A stretch of DNA of 64,000 bases from Nitrincola lacisaponensis (GTDB lineage Bacteria > Pseudomonadota > Gammaproteobacteria > Pseudomonadales > Balneatricaceae): contig NZ_JMSZ01000016.1 in NCBI RefSeq assembly GCF_000691225.1, forward strand, positions 620,001-684,000, in the 5' to 3' direction. Below the pieces are notes generated by a model. It was not told where the DNA came from and made no database searches. It worked only from the letters and a program-made list of their open reading frames with translations. The translations under genes and the position numbers were made by a program. This document shows, in pieces, positions 38,248 to 46,447 of this stretch. Positions within the stretch are counted from its first letter, which is position 1. Each line of letters starts with the position of its first letter.

Positions 38248-38694
38248 ATGGCGAATGTGATGTTGCTGGTGGGATCTGTCTATGGAAACAGTTCGTCTGT
38301 GGCAGAGGAGTGTGCCGAGCTGCTGCGAAGCGCCGGGCACGAGGCTGATGTTTTCTCCACCGCGTCACTGAATGATCTGCTGGTTCGACCTGAATCAGTG
38401 CTGCTGTTTTGCACCTCGACCACAGGCCAGGGTGAAATGCCGGATAATCTCTACCCCTTGATCAGTGAGCTGCGTGAGCGTTTTCCACTAATGCCGGAGC
38501 GCCGTTATGGTGTGATTGCATTAGGTGACAGTTCGTATGAGACTTTCGCGGACGCCGGACGTCAGTGTGATGAATTGCTGCAGGAGTTGCAGGCACAGCG
38601 TATCGGTGATGTGCTCTATATTGATGCCTGCGAAACGGCTGACCCTGAAGGTGTCGCGATTGAGTGGTTGCGTGACTGGATGACGGCACTTTAA
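38248..38694 (+). CDS. Flavodoxin (MioC/YqcA-like)
   Basis: A 148-residue flavodoxin-fold protein. The FMN phosphate loop GSVYGNSSSVAEE is at the N-terminus, with FCTSTTGQGEMPDNL and ALGDSSYETFADAG as the two isoalloxazine loops. A small electron carrier of the short-chain group, similar to MioC and YqcA. The partner is unknown. GGGAGG lies upstream of the ATG. Confidence 0.9.
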   Translation: MANVMLLVGSVYGNSSSVAEECAELLRSAGHEADVFSTASLNDLLVRPESVLLFCTSTTGQGEMPDNLYPLISELRERFPLMPERRYGVIALGDSSYETFADAGRQCDELLQELQAQRIGDVLYIDACETADPEGVAIEWLRDWMTAL

Positions 38695-38745
38695 AGGCCG
38701 CCATCCAGTACTGTTGTGCAGGCAAGCTGTCCGTATCGGTAGCCT

Positions 38746-39486
38746 TCAGCGTTTCAGAAAACCCTGGCCCTGAAGGTAGTCGAGCATGTGAGGGCGCGCT
38801 TCCTTGACCAGCATGGCTGAAATTTGATCACTCCAGCCCATGACTTTCTTGCCACCGGTACGGGTCTGATAATAGTGCCTGACCGCTTCATCGTAGGCCT
38901 CAATAGCTGCCAGATCCTGCTTGTCCTCGTAGACATCCTGTTTCAGCACCACCGATAACGGTAGTCTGGGTTTGATCTCCGGGTTTTGATCGGGGTAGCC
39001 GATACACATACCAAACACCGGGTAGACCAGCTCGGGCAGCTGTAACAACTCGCTGACCTGCTCGATCTGGTTCCGCAGACCGCCAATATAGACCACACCC
39101 ATTCCCAGCGATTCGGCAGCAATCGCGCTGTTCTGGGCAAACAGTGCGCAGTCCACAGTGGCGGTAATAAACTGTTCGGTAAAGCCGCTGAGCATCTCGG
39201 CCTGATGCCATTCACAGATACGTTGATGGCGGTGCATATCGGCACAGAACACCAGAAAGACCGGTGCGCTGGCGACATAGGCCTGGTTACCGGCATAGCT
39301 CGCCAGAGCGGTGCGTTTAGTCGGGTCATTCACCTGAATTACCGTACAGGCCTGGATAAAACTGGAGGTGGCGGCAGCCTGACCGGCTTCAATCAGCTGC
39401 TCGACGCAGTCCTGAGGCACAGGCTGGTCGGTAAATTTGCGGATGGAGCGGTGTTGCTTGAGTAATTCAATAACGGATTGCGTCAT
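38746..39486 (-). CDS. NfsA-type NADPH nitroreductase
   Basis: A 246-residue flavin reductase with the NfsA N-terminus (VIELLKQHRSIRKFTDQPVP), TSSFIQACTVIQV, and GMGVVYIGGLRN. It is an FMN enzyme reducing nitroaromatics or quinones with NADPH; the physiological substrate is uncertain. The ATG at 39486 matches the start of the family; an upstream ATG at 39564 would overlap the neighbouring gene. It converges on the flavodoxin gene and lies 22 bp downstream of the PRPP-synthetase-like gene. Confidence 0.9.
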   Translation of the reverse strand: MTQSVIELLKQHRSIRKFTDQPVPQDCVEQLIEAGQAAATSSFIQACTVIQVNDPTKRTALASYAGNQAYVASAPVFLVFCADMHRHQRICEWHQAEMLSGFTEQFITATVDCALFAQNSAIAAESLGMGVVYIGGLRNQIEQVSELLQLPELVYPVFGMCIGYPDQNPEIKPRLPLSVVLKQDVYEDKQDLAAIEAYDEAVRHYYQTRTGGKKVMGWSDQISAMLVKEARPHMLDYLQGQGFLKR

Positions 39487-39508
39487 GTTGCTGTCAGTCC
39501 TCGGCGCT

Positions 39509-40396
39509 TCAGAGTTCGGATTGTAGCTGGCGTACAGCTTCGGCAAGTGCGGTACTGGTTTCAATCTTGTTACTGATATGTGGGATGCAGTCGGTGGTGA
39601 TTACCTGGGCTTTTTCACTCAGCTGTGCATAGGCACTGCCTGCAAAAATACCATGTACACCGATTGCGGTCGTGCGCGGCAGTCCGGCACGATCCAGATG
39701 AGCAATGGTTTCCAGCATGGTACGACCACTGGAGATGATATCGTCAACCAATACAGGGTGGTGTTGCTGATAGGGTTCCAGCTCGGGTAGGGATACCGAG
39801 ACGTTGTAATCACCAAAGCGCTCTTTCTCCAGCACCTGAAACGGTGCTTCAGCCAGGCGTGCAACTTCAGAGACCCATTGCTCACTCTCACTGTCGGGGC
39901 CAATGAGTACCGGATTCGGGATATGTTGTTGTATCCATTTCGCAATCAGTGGAGCGGCCTGAACAATCCGGGTGGGAATACTGTAGATTTCCGACAGGCT
40001 GTGATAACGGTGCAAGTGTGGGTCAATGGTAATCAGACCGTCGACCGCTTGTGACAGCAGACGGGCAAAAGGACGTGAACTGACACATTCACCTTCATGG
40101 AAGCGTTTATCCTGGCGCATATAAGCCAGATAGGGAGTGACCAGTATCACCTGGCTGGCGCCCAGCTCGCGCAGGGTGTCTGCCAGGAACAACAGTCTCA
40201 GTGTCTTTTTGTCAGGCTGAAACAGGTTGCAGAAAATAACACAGGGGCGATCGCGGCATTGATCATGCACGCGCAGATAGCTTTCACCGTCGGGAAAGTG
40301 GCGAAGCTCCAGTGTGCCAGCTTCGGCGGAAAGCGCCTGACAGAGTTGTGCTGCCAAGGCTGCATCGGAATCCAGATTGTAAAACAGAGTGGTCAT
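39509..40396 (-). CDS. PRPP-synthetase-like protein, archaeal type
   Basis: A 295-residue ribose-phosphate pyrophosphokinase homologue. Visible: FPDGESYLRV, the PYLAYMRQDKRFHEGE segment, DPHLHR, and the PRPP loop VLVDDIISSGRTM. In place of the catalytic KRR of classical bacterial PrsA it has EKERFGD, which resembles archaeal-type enzymes. It overlaps the AMP-phosphorylase-like gene by four bases (ATGA), so the two are co-translated. It is unlikely to be the housekeeping Prs. It may act in ribose-phosphate salvage with its partner. Confidence 0.85.
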   Translation of the reverse strand: MTTLFYNLDSDAALAAQLCQALSAEAGTLELRHFPDGESYLRVHDQCRDRPCVIFCNLFQPDKKTLRLLFLADTLRELGASQVILVTPYLAYMRQDKRFHEGECVSSRPFARLLSQAVDGLITIDPHLHRYHSLSEIYSIPTRIVQAAPLIAKWIQQHIPNPVLIGPDSESEQWVSEVARLAEAPFQVLEKERFGDYNVSVSLPELEPYQQHHPVLVDDIISSGRTMLETIAHLDRAGLPRTTAIGVHGIFAGSAYAQLSEKAQVITTDCIPHISNKIETSTALAEAVRQLQSEL

Positions 40397-41937
40397 GCGT
40401 GTTTTTCCTTTTCACGTCGTTCATGGGCCAGGCTGATAATGTCGTGATGCTCGCTGAGATAGTCAACAGCATAGTTGAGTTCTCCAACGCTTTCGGCATG
40501 GATCGTCAGCATTGGTGTACCGGACTCAACCGCTTGTCCCAGATGTACATGCATTTCCACACCTGCAGCGGGGTCGGCAGGGGCGCCGGCAAGCTTGGCC
40601 ACTTTTGACAGTTTGCGGTTATCAATGTTCGTCACTATGCCGTCCTGGTGTGCGATGAGGGCATAGCGATAGGGTGCGAGAGGCGGTGATTTCATACCGC
40701 CCTGTGCCGCACAAATCGCCATGAACTTATTCCAGGCTGCACCGGATTTCAGCTGTTCTAACGCGATACGTACACCTTCACCCGCAGGGATGTCCTGCAC
40801 CATTTCCAGCATGGCACCGGCAATCACTGCTGCCCGGTCACGCAAATCATCCGGTGAGTCGGCCTGATTTTGTAAGACAGCGAGAATATCCCGTGCTTCC
40901 AGTGCCGGTCCGATACCGCGACCTACGGGTTGTGAGCCATCGGTAAACAGAATGCGAATCTCCAGACCCAGTTGGGTAGCCACAGCGCGAAAACTCGCTG
41001 CCAGCTTATCTGCCGCTTCCTGGCTGCGCACCTTGGCTGTTGGTCCGACCGGAATGTCGATCAGTACATGGGTTGCGCCGGCCGCAATTTTTTTGGAGAG
41101 CACTGAGGCGATCAGCTGACCTTCGCTGTCAATATCCAGAGCACGCTCAACCTGAATCAGCAGGTCATCTGCCGGGCTCAGGCGCACAGACCCTCCCCAG
41201 GCCAGGCATCCTCCGACGCTATTGACCACATGTCGCATTTCATCCAGTGACAGGCTGACATGGGTCAGCGTTTCCATGGTGTCGGCTGTCCCCGCAGGTG
41301 AGGTGATAGCGCGGGAAGAGGTTTTCGGAATCGTGACTCCGCAGGCTGTAAGGATCGAGATCACAATTGGTGTGGTACGGTTGCCGGGCAGGCCACCCAC
41401 ACAGTGCTTGTCCAGCACAACAGGCAGTTTCCAGTCGATGCGGCTGCCGGATTCAACCATGGCACGTGTCAGTGAGGTGATCTCCTCATCATCCAGCTGG
41501 TCATCACAACAGGCAGTGATAAAGGCCGCCAGATGGACTTCGGCATATTGTCCCGAGACAATATCATGAATGATTTCCCGGAACTGATCCTGGCTCAGTC
41601 GATGACCGTACACCTTGGCACGAACATGAGACAGGGACTGAACCGGTCGGGGATGCGACAGCCATACCGGCGCGTCCGGCTCTATATTCAGTCGTTTCCA
41701 GGCAGCCTCGGAAAAGCCGACCTCATCGTCAGCAATCAGGTCGCTGGTAATAATATTGAGTGAGGCGATAATACATTTATCGCCATGGCTGCTGGCCAGA
41801 ATGCGAGACAGGCTTTCGAACCCTTCCGAACGGCACACCGGGCTTTCGGCACGAAGATAAAGGGTGGGTTCATGATGGGTGTCGATGCCCATGCGGCGAG
41901 CCCGCAGTGGGGCCATACGTTCGGGTACAAAATTCAT
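40393..41937 (-). CDS. AMP-phosphorylase-like (thymidine phosphorylase family) protein
   Basis: A protein of about 514 residues with the long form of the nucleoside-phosphorylase II family: an extra N-terminal domain of about 85 residues, then the phosphate-site motif DKHCVGGLPGNRT (KHS in most relatives), IPKTSSRAITSPAGTADTME, and the domain 3 segment GQAVESGTPMLTIHAES. This is the layout of archaeal AMP phosphorylase, which splits NMP plus phosphate into base and ribose 1,5-bisphosphate, not of E. coli DeoA. Start at 41937 has AGGA 11 bases upstream; ATG at 41973 is the alternative. Operon with the PRPP-synthetase-like gene. Confidence 0.85.
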   Translation of the reverse strand: MNFVPERMAPLRARRMGIDTHHEPTLYLRAESPVCRSEGFESLSRILASSHGDKCIIASLNIITSDLIADDEVGFSEAAWKRLNIEPDAPVWLSHPRPVQSLSHVRAKVYGHRLSQDQFREIIHDIVSGQYAEVHLAAFITACCDDQLDDEEITSLTRAMVESGSRIDWKLPVVLDKHCVGGLPGNRTTPIVISILTACGVTIPKTSSRAITSPAGTADTMETLTHVSLSLDEMRHVVNSVGGCLAWGGSVRLSPADDLLIQVERALDIDSEGQLIASVLSKKIAAGATHVLIDIPVGPTAKVRSQEAADKLAASFRAVATQLGLEIRILFTDGSQPVGRGIGPALEARDILAVLQNQADSPDDLRDRAAVIAGAMLEMVQDIPAGEGVRIALEQLKSGAAWNKFMAICAAQGGMKSPPLAPYRYALIAHQDGIVTNIDNRKLSKVAKLAGAPADPAAGVEMHVHLGQAVESGTPMLTIHAESVGELNYAVDYLSEHHDIISLAHERREKEKHA

Positions 41938-42050
41938 ATAGAGCGCTATCCTGTTACCCGAAAAAGGAGTCATGTGACTTCAGGGGTCGGGTAGTGTTAT
42001 TTAATATCAGTAAAGCTGACCCTTCCGGGGTTGGCAACGAGGGGGCCGGA

Positions 42051-42395
42051 ATGGATAAGCAAGAGTGTAACTTCTGTCGGGCCGATGCGCCAAGGCTGAA
42101 TGCAGAGCAGATACAACAGGAGCTGACAGTTTTGCCTGGCTGGCAACTGCTCAATGAGCAGGGTGAGGAGAAGTTGTCGCGTCAGTTTTCCTTTAAGGAT
42201 TTTGCCTCTGCACTGGCCTTTACCAATCAGATCGGTGCCTTTGCCGAATCTATCGGTCATCATCCGGACCTGTTGACCCGTTGGGGCAGTGTCACGGTGA
42301 CCTGGTATACCCATAAAATTGGCGGTGTGCAGCAGGGCGATTTTCTCTGTGCTATTGAAACCGAACTGCTGTTTTCCCGGCAGAATACGGGTTAA
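42051..42395 (+). CDS. phhB: Pterin-4a-carbinolamine dehydratase
   Basis: A 114-residue PCD/DCoH homologue. The family signature lies in FKDFASALAFTNQIGAFAES and SIGHHPDLLTRWGSVTVTWYT with the active-site histidines. It recycles tetrahydropterin after aromatic amino-acid hydroxylases. The ATG at 42051 follows GAGGGGG. No phenylalanine hydroxylase gene is in the window. It diverges from the AMP-phosphorylase-like gene. Confidence 0.93.
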   Translation: MDKQECNFCRADAPRLNAEQIQQELTVLPGWQLLNEQGEEKLSRQFSFKDFASALAFTNQIGAFAESIGHHPDLLTRWGSVTVTWYTHKIGGVQQGDFLCAIETELLFSRQNTG

Positions 42396-42472
42396 GGGCT
42401 TCAGCAGTTCGCCCCGGCGCTGCTTCCTGTTAAGATAGCCCGATGTTTAACTGACGGGAAGCGAACAGAATC

Positions 42473-43327
42473 ATGGAACGCCGTTTTCGACTGGTGCTCT
42501 CCTGCCCTGACAGGGTAGGTATAGTTTCAATGGTAAGTAATTTTATTTCCAGCCATGGCGGTTCTATTGCCGATGCCAACCAGCATTCGGACCCTACCTC
42601 GGGTTATTTTTTCATGCGTGTCGAGATCAAGGCCGAGACACTGCCTTTCTCGCTGGATGCCTTGCGGGAGGCGTTTGCCCCCATCGCTAATTCATTCGCC
42701 ATGGAATGGGAAATACAGGACTCCAATCGTCCCAAACGTGTAGTCCTGATGGCGAGCCGGGAGTCTCATTGTCTGGCAGACCTGCTGTATCGCTATCACA
42801 GTGATGAACTGTTTTGTGAAATCCCCTGTGTTATCTCCAATCATGACAAGCTGCGCAGCATGGTGGAGTGGCATGGGATTCCCTATTTCCATGTGCCGGT
42901 GGATCCACAGAACAAACAGGCACATTTTGATCAGGTGGAACAGCTGATATTGCAGCACGATGCTGACCTGGTCGTGCTGGCGCGTTATATGCAGATATTA
43001 CCGGCAGGCATGTGTGAGCATTTCCCGCATCGTATCATCAATATTCACCACAGCTTCCTGCCATCGTTTGCCGGTGCGCGCCCTTATCATCAGGCCCATG
43101 AGCGTGGAGTGAAGCTGATCGGTGCTACCTGTCACTATGTCACTGAAGATCTGGATGCGGGCCCGATTATTGATCAGGATGTTACCCGTATCAGTCACCG
43201 TGATCACCCTGAAGAGATGGTGCGTCTTGGACGTGATGTGGAAAAACAGGTGTTGGCTCGAGGCCTGCGATGGCATCTGGAGGACCGGGTTCTGGTGCAT
43301 GGCAATAAAACCATTGTGTTTGCCTGA
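42473..43327 (+). CDS. purU: Formyltetrahydrofolate deformylase PurU
   Basis: A 284-residue enzyme with an N-terminal ACT domain (CPDRVGIVSMVSNFISSHGG) and a formyltransferase-fold domain with the catalytic INIHHSFLPSFAGARPYHQA and DLDAGPIIDQDV. It hydrolyses 10-formyl-THF to formate and THF, balancing one-carbon pools. Length is the family norm. Confidence 0.95.
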   Translation: MERRFRLVLSCPDRVGIVSMVSNFISSHGGSIADANQHSDPTSGYFFMRVEIKAETLPFSLDALREAFAPIANSFAMEWEIQDSNRPKRVVLMASRESHCLADLLYRYHSDELFCEIPCVISNHDKLRSMVEWHGIPYFHVPVDPQNKQAHFDQVEQLILQHDADLVVLARYMQILPAGMCEHFPHRIINIHHSFLPSFAGARPYHQAHERGVKLIGATCHYVTEDLDAGPIIDQDVTRISHRDHPEEMVRLGRDVEKQVLARGLRWHLEDRVLVHGNKTIVFA

Positions 43328-43419
43328 TTCTCTCTAAGTCATTCGAAAAGCGGGAAAATAGTCTACACTGAAAGTGTCATAAGACATTGAACTCTGGCGT
43401 TAACAAGAGGATAACCCCC

Positions 43420-43833
43420 ATGCTGAGATCAGTGAAAGCTCAGGACTATATGGCCAGCAAACTCGTGACTTTTTCTCCGGAGACGGATCTGTTTCGTGCG
43501 CTGATGACGTTACGTGAATACAAGCTGTCAGCCTCTCCCGTGATCAGCGCCGATGGTGATCTGGTCGGGTTGCTGTCAGAGGTGGATGGACTGCGGGCTA
43601 TTCTGAGTCAAACCTACCATGAAGAAGAGATGGGCAGTGGTGGCAAGGTCGAAGACTATATGAGCCGTGAAGTCGACACGGTCAATCATGATGCAGACAT
43701 TATCGCAGTGTCGAAAACCTTTATTGAAAAAGGTCGTCGTTGTCTGCCGGTGGTGAAAGCCGGTAAACTGGTCGGCATGATTTCGCGCGCGGATGTGTTG
43801 CGTGCGGTTGAGGATTTTGCCAACGATGGCTGA
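43420..43833 (+). CDS. Two-CBS-domain protein
   Basis: A 137-residue stand-alone CBS pair: VKAQDYMASKLVTFSPETDL...GDLVGLLSEVD and VEDYMSREVDTVNHDADI...GKLVGMISRADVL. Such proteins bind adenine nucleotides and regulate partners. The ATG at 43420 follows AAGAGGA; an earlier ATG at 43387 has no ribosome site. The partner is unknown. It is followed at 23 bp by the DnaT-like gene. Confidence 0.88.
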   Translation: MLRSVKAQDYMASKLVTFSPETDLFRALMTLREYKLSASPVISADGDLVGLLSEVDGLRAILSQTYHEEEMGSGGKVEDYMSREVDTVNHDADIIAVSKTFIEKGRRCLPVVKAGKLVGMISRADVLRAVEDFANDG

Positions 43834-43856
43834 GTGGATAAACTGTCGGACCTGTA

Positions 43857-44711
43857 ATGAGTGAGTTGTTTCCTGAAAGACCTGTGTTGTTTTATCCATC
43901 CCTGGCACTGCGCTATGGTGCTGACGAAGCGTTGCTGTTAAGTATTCTTGACGAGTTGTTTCGTCAGCAAGCGCTCGCTGAAGGCGGTGTGGATACGCTA
44001 CTGCTGGCACCATCCCTGTGTCAGATGTTGGCACCTTTCTGGCCTGCGGCCCGCTTTTCCGTGACGCTGGGAAGTCTTGAACGCCAAGGGCTGATACAGG
44101 CTCAGCAGGGTCACAATGGTACGCTGAGAATACAGCGTCGTCAGGCTGCGGTACCCAATGCTGTTCCAGCGGCTGAAGCTGTCAGTGTATCCAAACCAGA
44201 ACCCGGACCAGAGCCGCGTCCAGCCTCCTTGCCAGTCTATGATACGCCACCTCCTTCACCTGCGCCTGCACCAGGGCGTACCCGGGGGCCTGCTCCCATG
44301 TTCGGTGGTAACGCTGGCTGGCGTCGGGGAAAAAATGAGCTGGAGCAGATTTTTGACTGGCATGAAGAGCGCAATCAGAGGTTGATGCCAATGACCATGG
44401 GCTGGCAGCCAGGGGAAGCTTTCCATGATATGTTGTCGCGACAGGCAATTCCGTCGGAGTTTGCACAACAATGTCTGGATGAATTTGTACTTTACTGGCT
44501 GGACAAGGATCGTAAGGAAACCAACTGGGATCAAAAATTTCTGGCCTGGGTCAAGCGTGAGTGGGTGCGTAAACAGTCACGTGACTCAGCTGGCCGATCT
44601 GAAGAACAGCAACCGCTAGGTCAATTGAATGAAAACACCCGACGAGATACTCGCGAAAACCGAAAACGGGTTACCGCGGCCATCATGGACATCAAGGACA
44701 CCGATTGGTGA
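43857..44711 (+). CDS. DnaT-like primosomal / helicase-loading protein
   Basis: A 284-residue protein. The N-terminal ~80 residues look like a winged-helix fold (LLAPSLCQMLAPFWPAARFSVTLGSLERQGLI). A Pro-rich linker (about 105-150) follows. The C-terminal part resembles the DnaT single-stranded-DNA-binding domain: MGWQPGEAFHDML, EFVLYWLDKD and NWDQKFLAWVKREW. DnaT helps load DnaB in PriA-dependent restart. Its gene overlaps by 83 bases a gene for a lambda-P-like helicase loader. No phage genes surround it. Confidence 0.75.
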   Translation: MSELFPERPVLFYPSLALRYGADEALLLSILDELFRQQALAEGGVDTLLLAPSLCQMLAPFWPAARFSVTLGSLERQGLIQAQQGHNGTLRIQRRQAAVPNAVPAAEAVSVSKPEPGPEPRPASLPVYDTPPPSPAPAPGRTRGPAPMFGGNAGWRRGKNELEQIFDWHEERNQRLMPMTMGWQPGEAFHDMLSRQAIPSEFAQQCLDEFVLYWLDKDRKETNWDQKFLAWVKREWVRKQSRDSAGRSEEQQPLGQLNENTRRDTRENRKRVTAAIMDIKDTDW

Positions 44712-45429
44712 CGAAGCACCGCACCAGCGTGAACTCACGGTTGAAACCAAGGCACACGTAAACATGATTTTTGCCCGCTTTATGGCAATTTATGGGCATA
44801 AATTTAAAAGCTGTTTTGAAACCGAGAATGAGATACGCCTTGCCAAGCGCGAGTGGGCACTGAGTCTGGACGGCTATACGGAAGCGGAGCTGGTGGCAGC
44901 GGTGAATCGTTGCAAGGAAACACTTGCCTGGATGCCCACAGTTTCCGAATTTCTCGCTATTTTGCGCGATCTTCAGGGTGACTGGGGATTGCCGGGTGCC
45001 CTGGCCGCTTACCATGAAGCCTGCTATCACGCTGCTGATCCGGCACAGCACAGCTGGAGTCATCCGGCTGTTTATCTTGCCGGTCGGGAAGTGGGCTGGT
45101 TCAGGCTGCGCAGTGAAGAGTCGGATGTGGTACAGCCACTGTTTAACTACACCTATGAACAGCTGTGCCGTCGGGTTCGGCGAGGTGAGCGGCTGGAAAC
45201 GCCAGTGGTGAGGGCGATCAGTGATCAGCAGGATAATACCACTGCGCGCTTTATTCAGGCCTATGCCCAACAGCAGGGTATCGAAGAAGCCTTGCTTTAC
45301 TACTTGACCAAGCCCAAGGGTACACGGATTCGCGAACGTCTGCGTATGCAGGCGCAGCAGCAGCTTGAAGCGCGAGGCATCACACTGCTGCTGCCAGAGG
45401 ATACCTCAGTGGGACGTGTTGAGCCTTGA
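44629..45429 (+). CDS. Lambda-P-like helicase-loader protein
   Basis: A 266-residue protein similar to phage replication protein P: VNMIFARFMAIYGHKFKSCF, then REWALSLDGYTEAELVAAVNRC and MPTVSEFLAILRDL, then AYHEACYHAADPAQHSWSHP. Lambda P delivers DnaB to the origin. The ATG at 44629 is inside the DnaT-like gene, in another frame, 83 bases before its end, so the pair is co-translated. The last 24 bases overlap the end of the convergent DUF3549 gene. It appears to be a resident chromosomal copy rather than part of a prophage. Confidence 0.7.
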   Translation: MKTPDEILAKTENGLPRPSWTSRTPIGDEAPHQRELTVETKAHVNMIFARFMAIYGHKFKSCFETENEIRLAKREWALSLDGYTEAELVAAVNRCKETLAWMPTVSEFLAILRDLQGDWGLPGALAAYHEACYHAADPAQHSWSHPAVYLAGREVGWFRLRSEESDVVQPLFNYTYEQLCRRVRRGERLETPVVRAISDQQDNTTARFIQAYAQQQGIEEALLYYLTKPKGTRIRERLRMQAQQQLEARGITLLLPEDTSVGRVEP

Positions 45430-46443
45430 CCCGAACATGGCACCAATAGCCTGGCTCAGAGATTCGCTGCGCTGCGGATCACGGAAGGCCATCAGAATCT
45501 GACTGCGCATGCTGGACAAAAACATCAGGTCACTGAGGATTCGGCTGAAGCCTTGCTGTCCGGCCTTGCCAGCTGCCAGGCACTCGAGAAAACGTTTCAG
45601 ACGTTCCGGTTGCTCAAGGCTGGTATGACAGCGTGTGGCCAGTGCTGCAATCACTTCTGCTTCAAGTGCTAGCGGACTATCCAGTAACTGATCAATCACC
45701 TGATCGCGGCCACTGCTGTCGACCGCGTTGGAGAGGCCGCGTAGCAGTGCTGCAATGAGCTCGGGTGCTGTTTCCGGATGCTTGAGTCGCTGTGTCAGCA
45801 GCTGGCTCAAGGCGCGTTGCAGGCGATAATCAGGCTGGCAATGCTCCAACATGCGTGCCAGTGTCATCAGTAAAGGGTCTGGAAGTTGCGCTAAATTCTG
45901 GCAGAGACTCTGGGTGTTCTCGCCTTGATCGAGGCGCATAACATAGTCAGCCAGTCCCTGTAAGCCCAAATGTGTCCAATGCGCTTCGGGGTACTGTCCG
46001 GCCAGGTATTGCTGCACCTCTTCATAGTAGCGTGAAGCCGGTGTTTTCAGTGTCCGGCTGGCCAGCGCATGAAAACAGGCCATTTTTTCCGGATCCGGGG
46101 TGAAGGAAAATGGATTATCCTTGAGCGCATCTTCTTCGGTATCCGGGTGAATCACCTGTTGCAGCAAGCGGTTCACAATATCATCGCGTGCGGCCTGCAC
46201 CAAAAATCCTTGCTCATCCAGCGGCAATTTCAGAAACCAGATCAGGTTCTGATTTCTGGCTGTTGGATTCCAGATCAGCAGACCAATCCAGGCCTGCTGC
46301 AGAAATGGCATCGGGTAGGGGATTTCGGCTGTTTCAATGCGGGCAAAGGTATCGTTGGACAGTTTACTGATACGCCGCCCCATATCGTAGATCCGCAGGC
46401 GGTTGTCCTGATGCTGTAACAGATCGATCAGGCGTTTTTCCAT
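45406..46443 (-). CDS. DUF3549 family protein
   Basis: A 345-residue protein that I recognise as a DUF3549-type protein (starts MEKRLIDLLQHQDNRLRIYD; later PYPMPFLQQAWIGLLIWN and FLKLPLDEQGFLV). The C-terminal half is helical, Leu/Ala-rich and repeat-like. No enzyme motif or membrane helix is seen. It lies five bases after the class II DAHP synthase stop in the same direction, so it is probably co-transcribed. Function unknown. Confidence 0.75.
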   Translation of the reverse strand: MEKRLIDLLQHQDNRLRIYDMGRRISKLSNDTFARIETAEIPYPMPFLQQAWIGLLIWNPTARNQNLIWFLKLPLDEQGFLVQAARDDIVNRLLQQVIHPDTEEDALKDNPFSFTPDPEKMACFHALASRTLKTPASRYYEEVQQYLAGQYPEAHWTHLGLQGLADYVMRLDQGENTQSLCQNLAQLPDPLLMTLARMLEHCQPDYRLQRALSQLLTQRLKHPETAPELIAALLRGLSNAVDSSGRDQVIDQLLDSPLALEAEVIAALATRCHTSLEQPERLKRFLECLAAGKAGQQGFSRILSDLMFLSSMRSQILMAFRDPQRSESLSQAIGAMFGSRLNTSH

Positions 46444-46447
46444 CATC

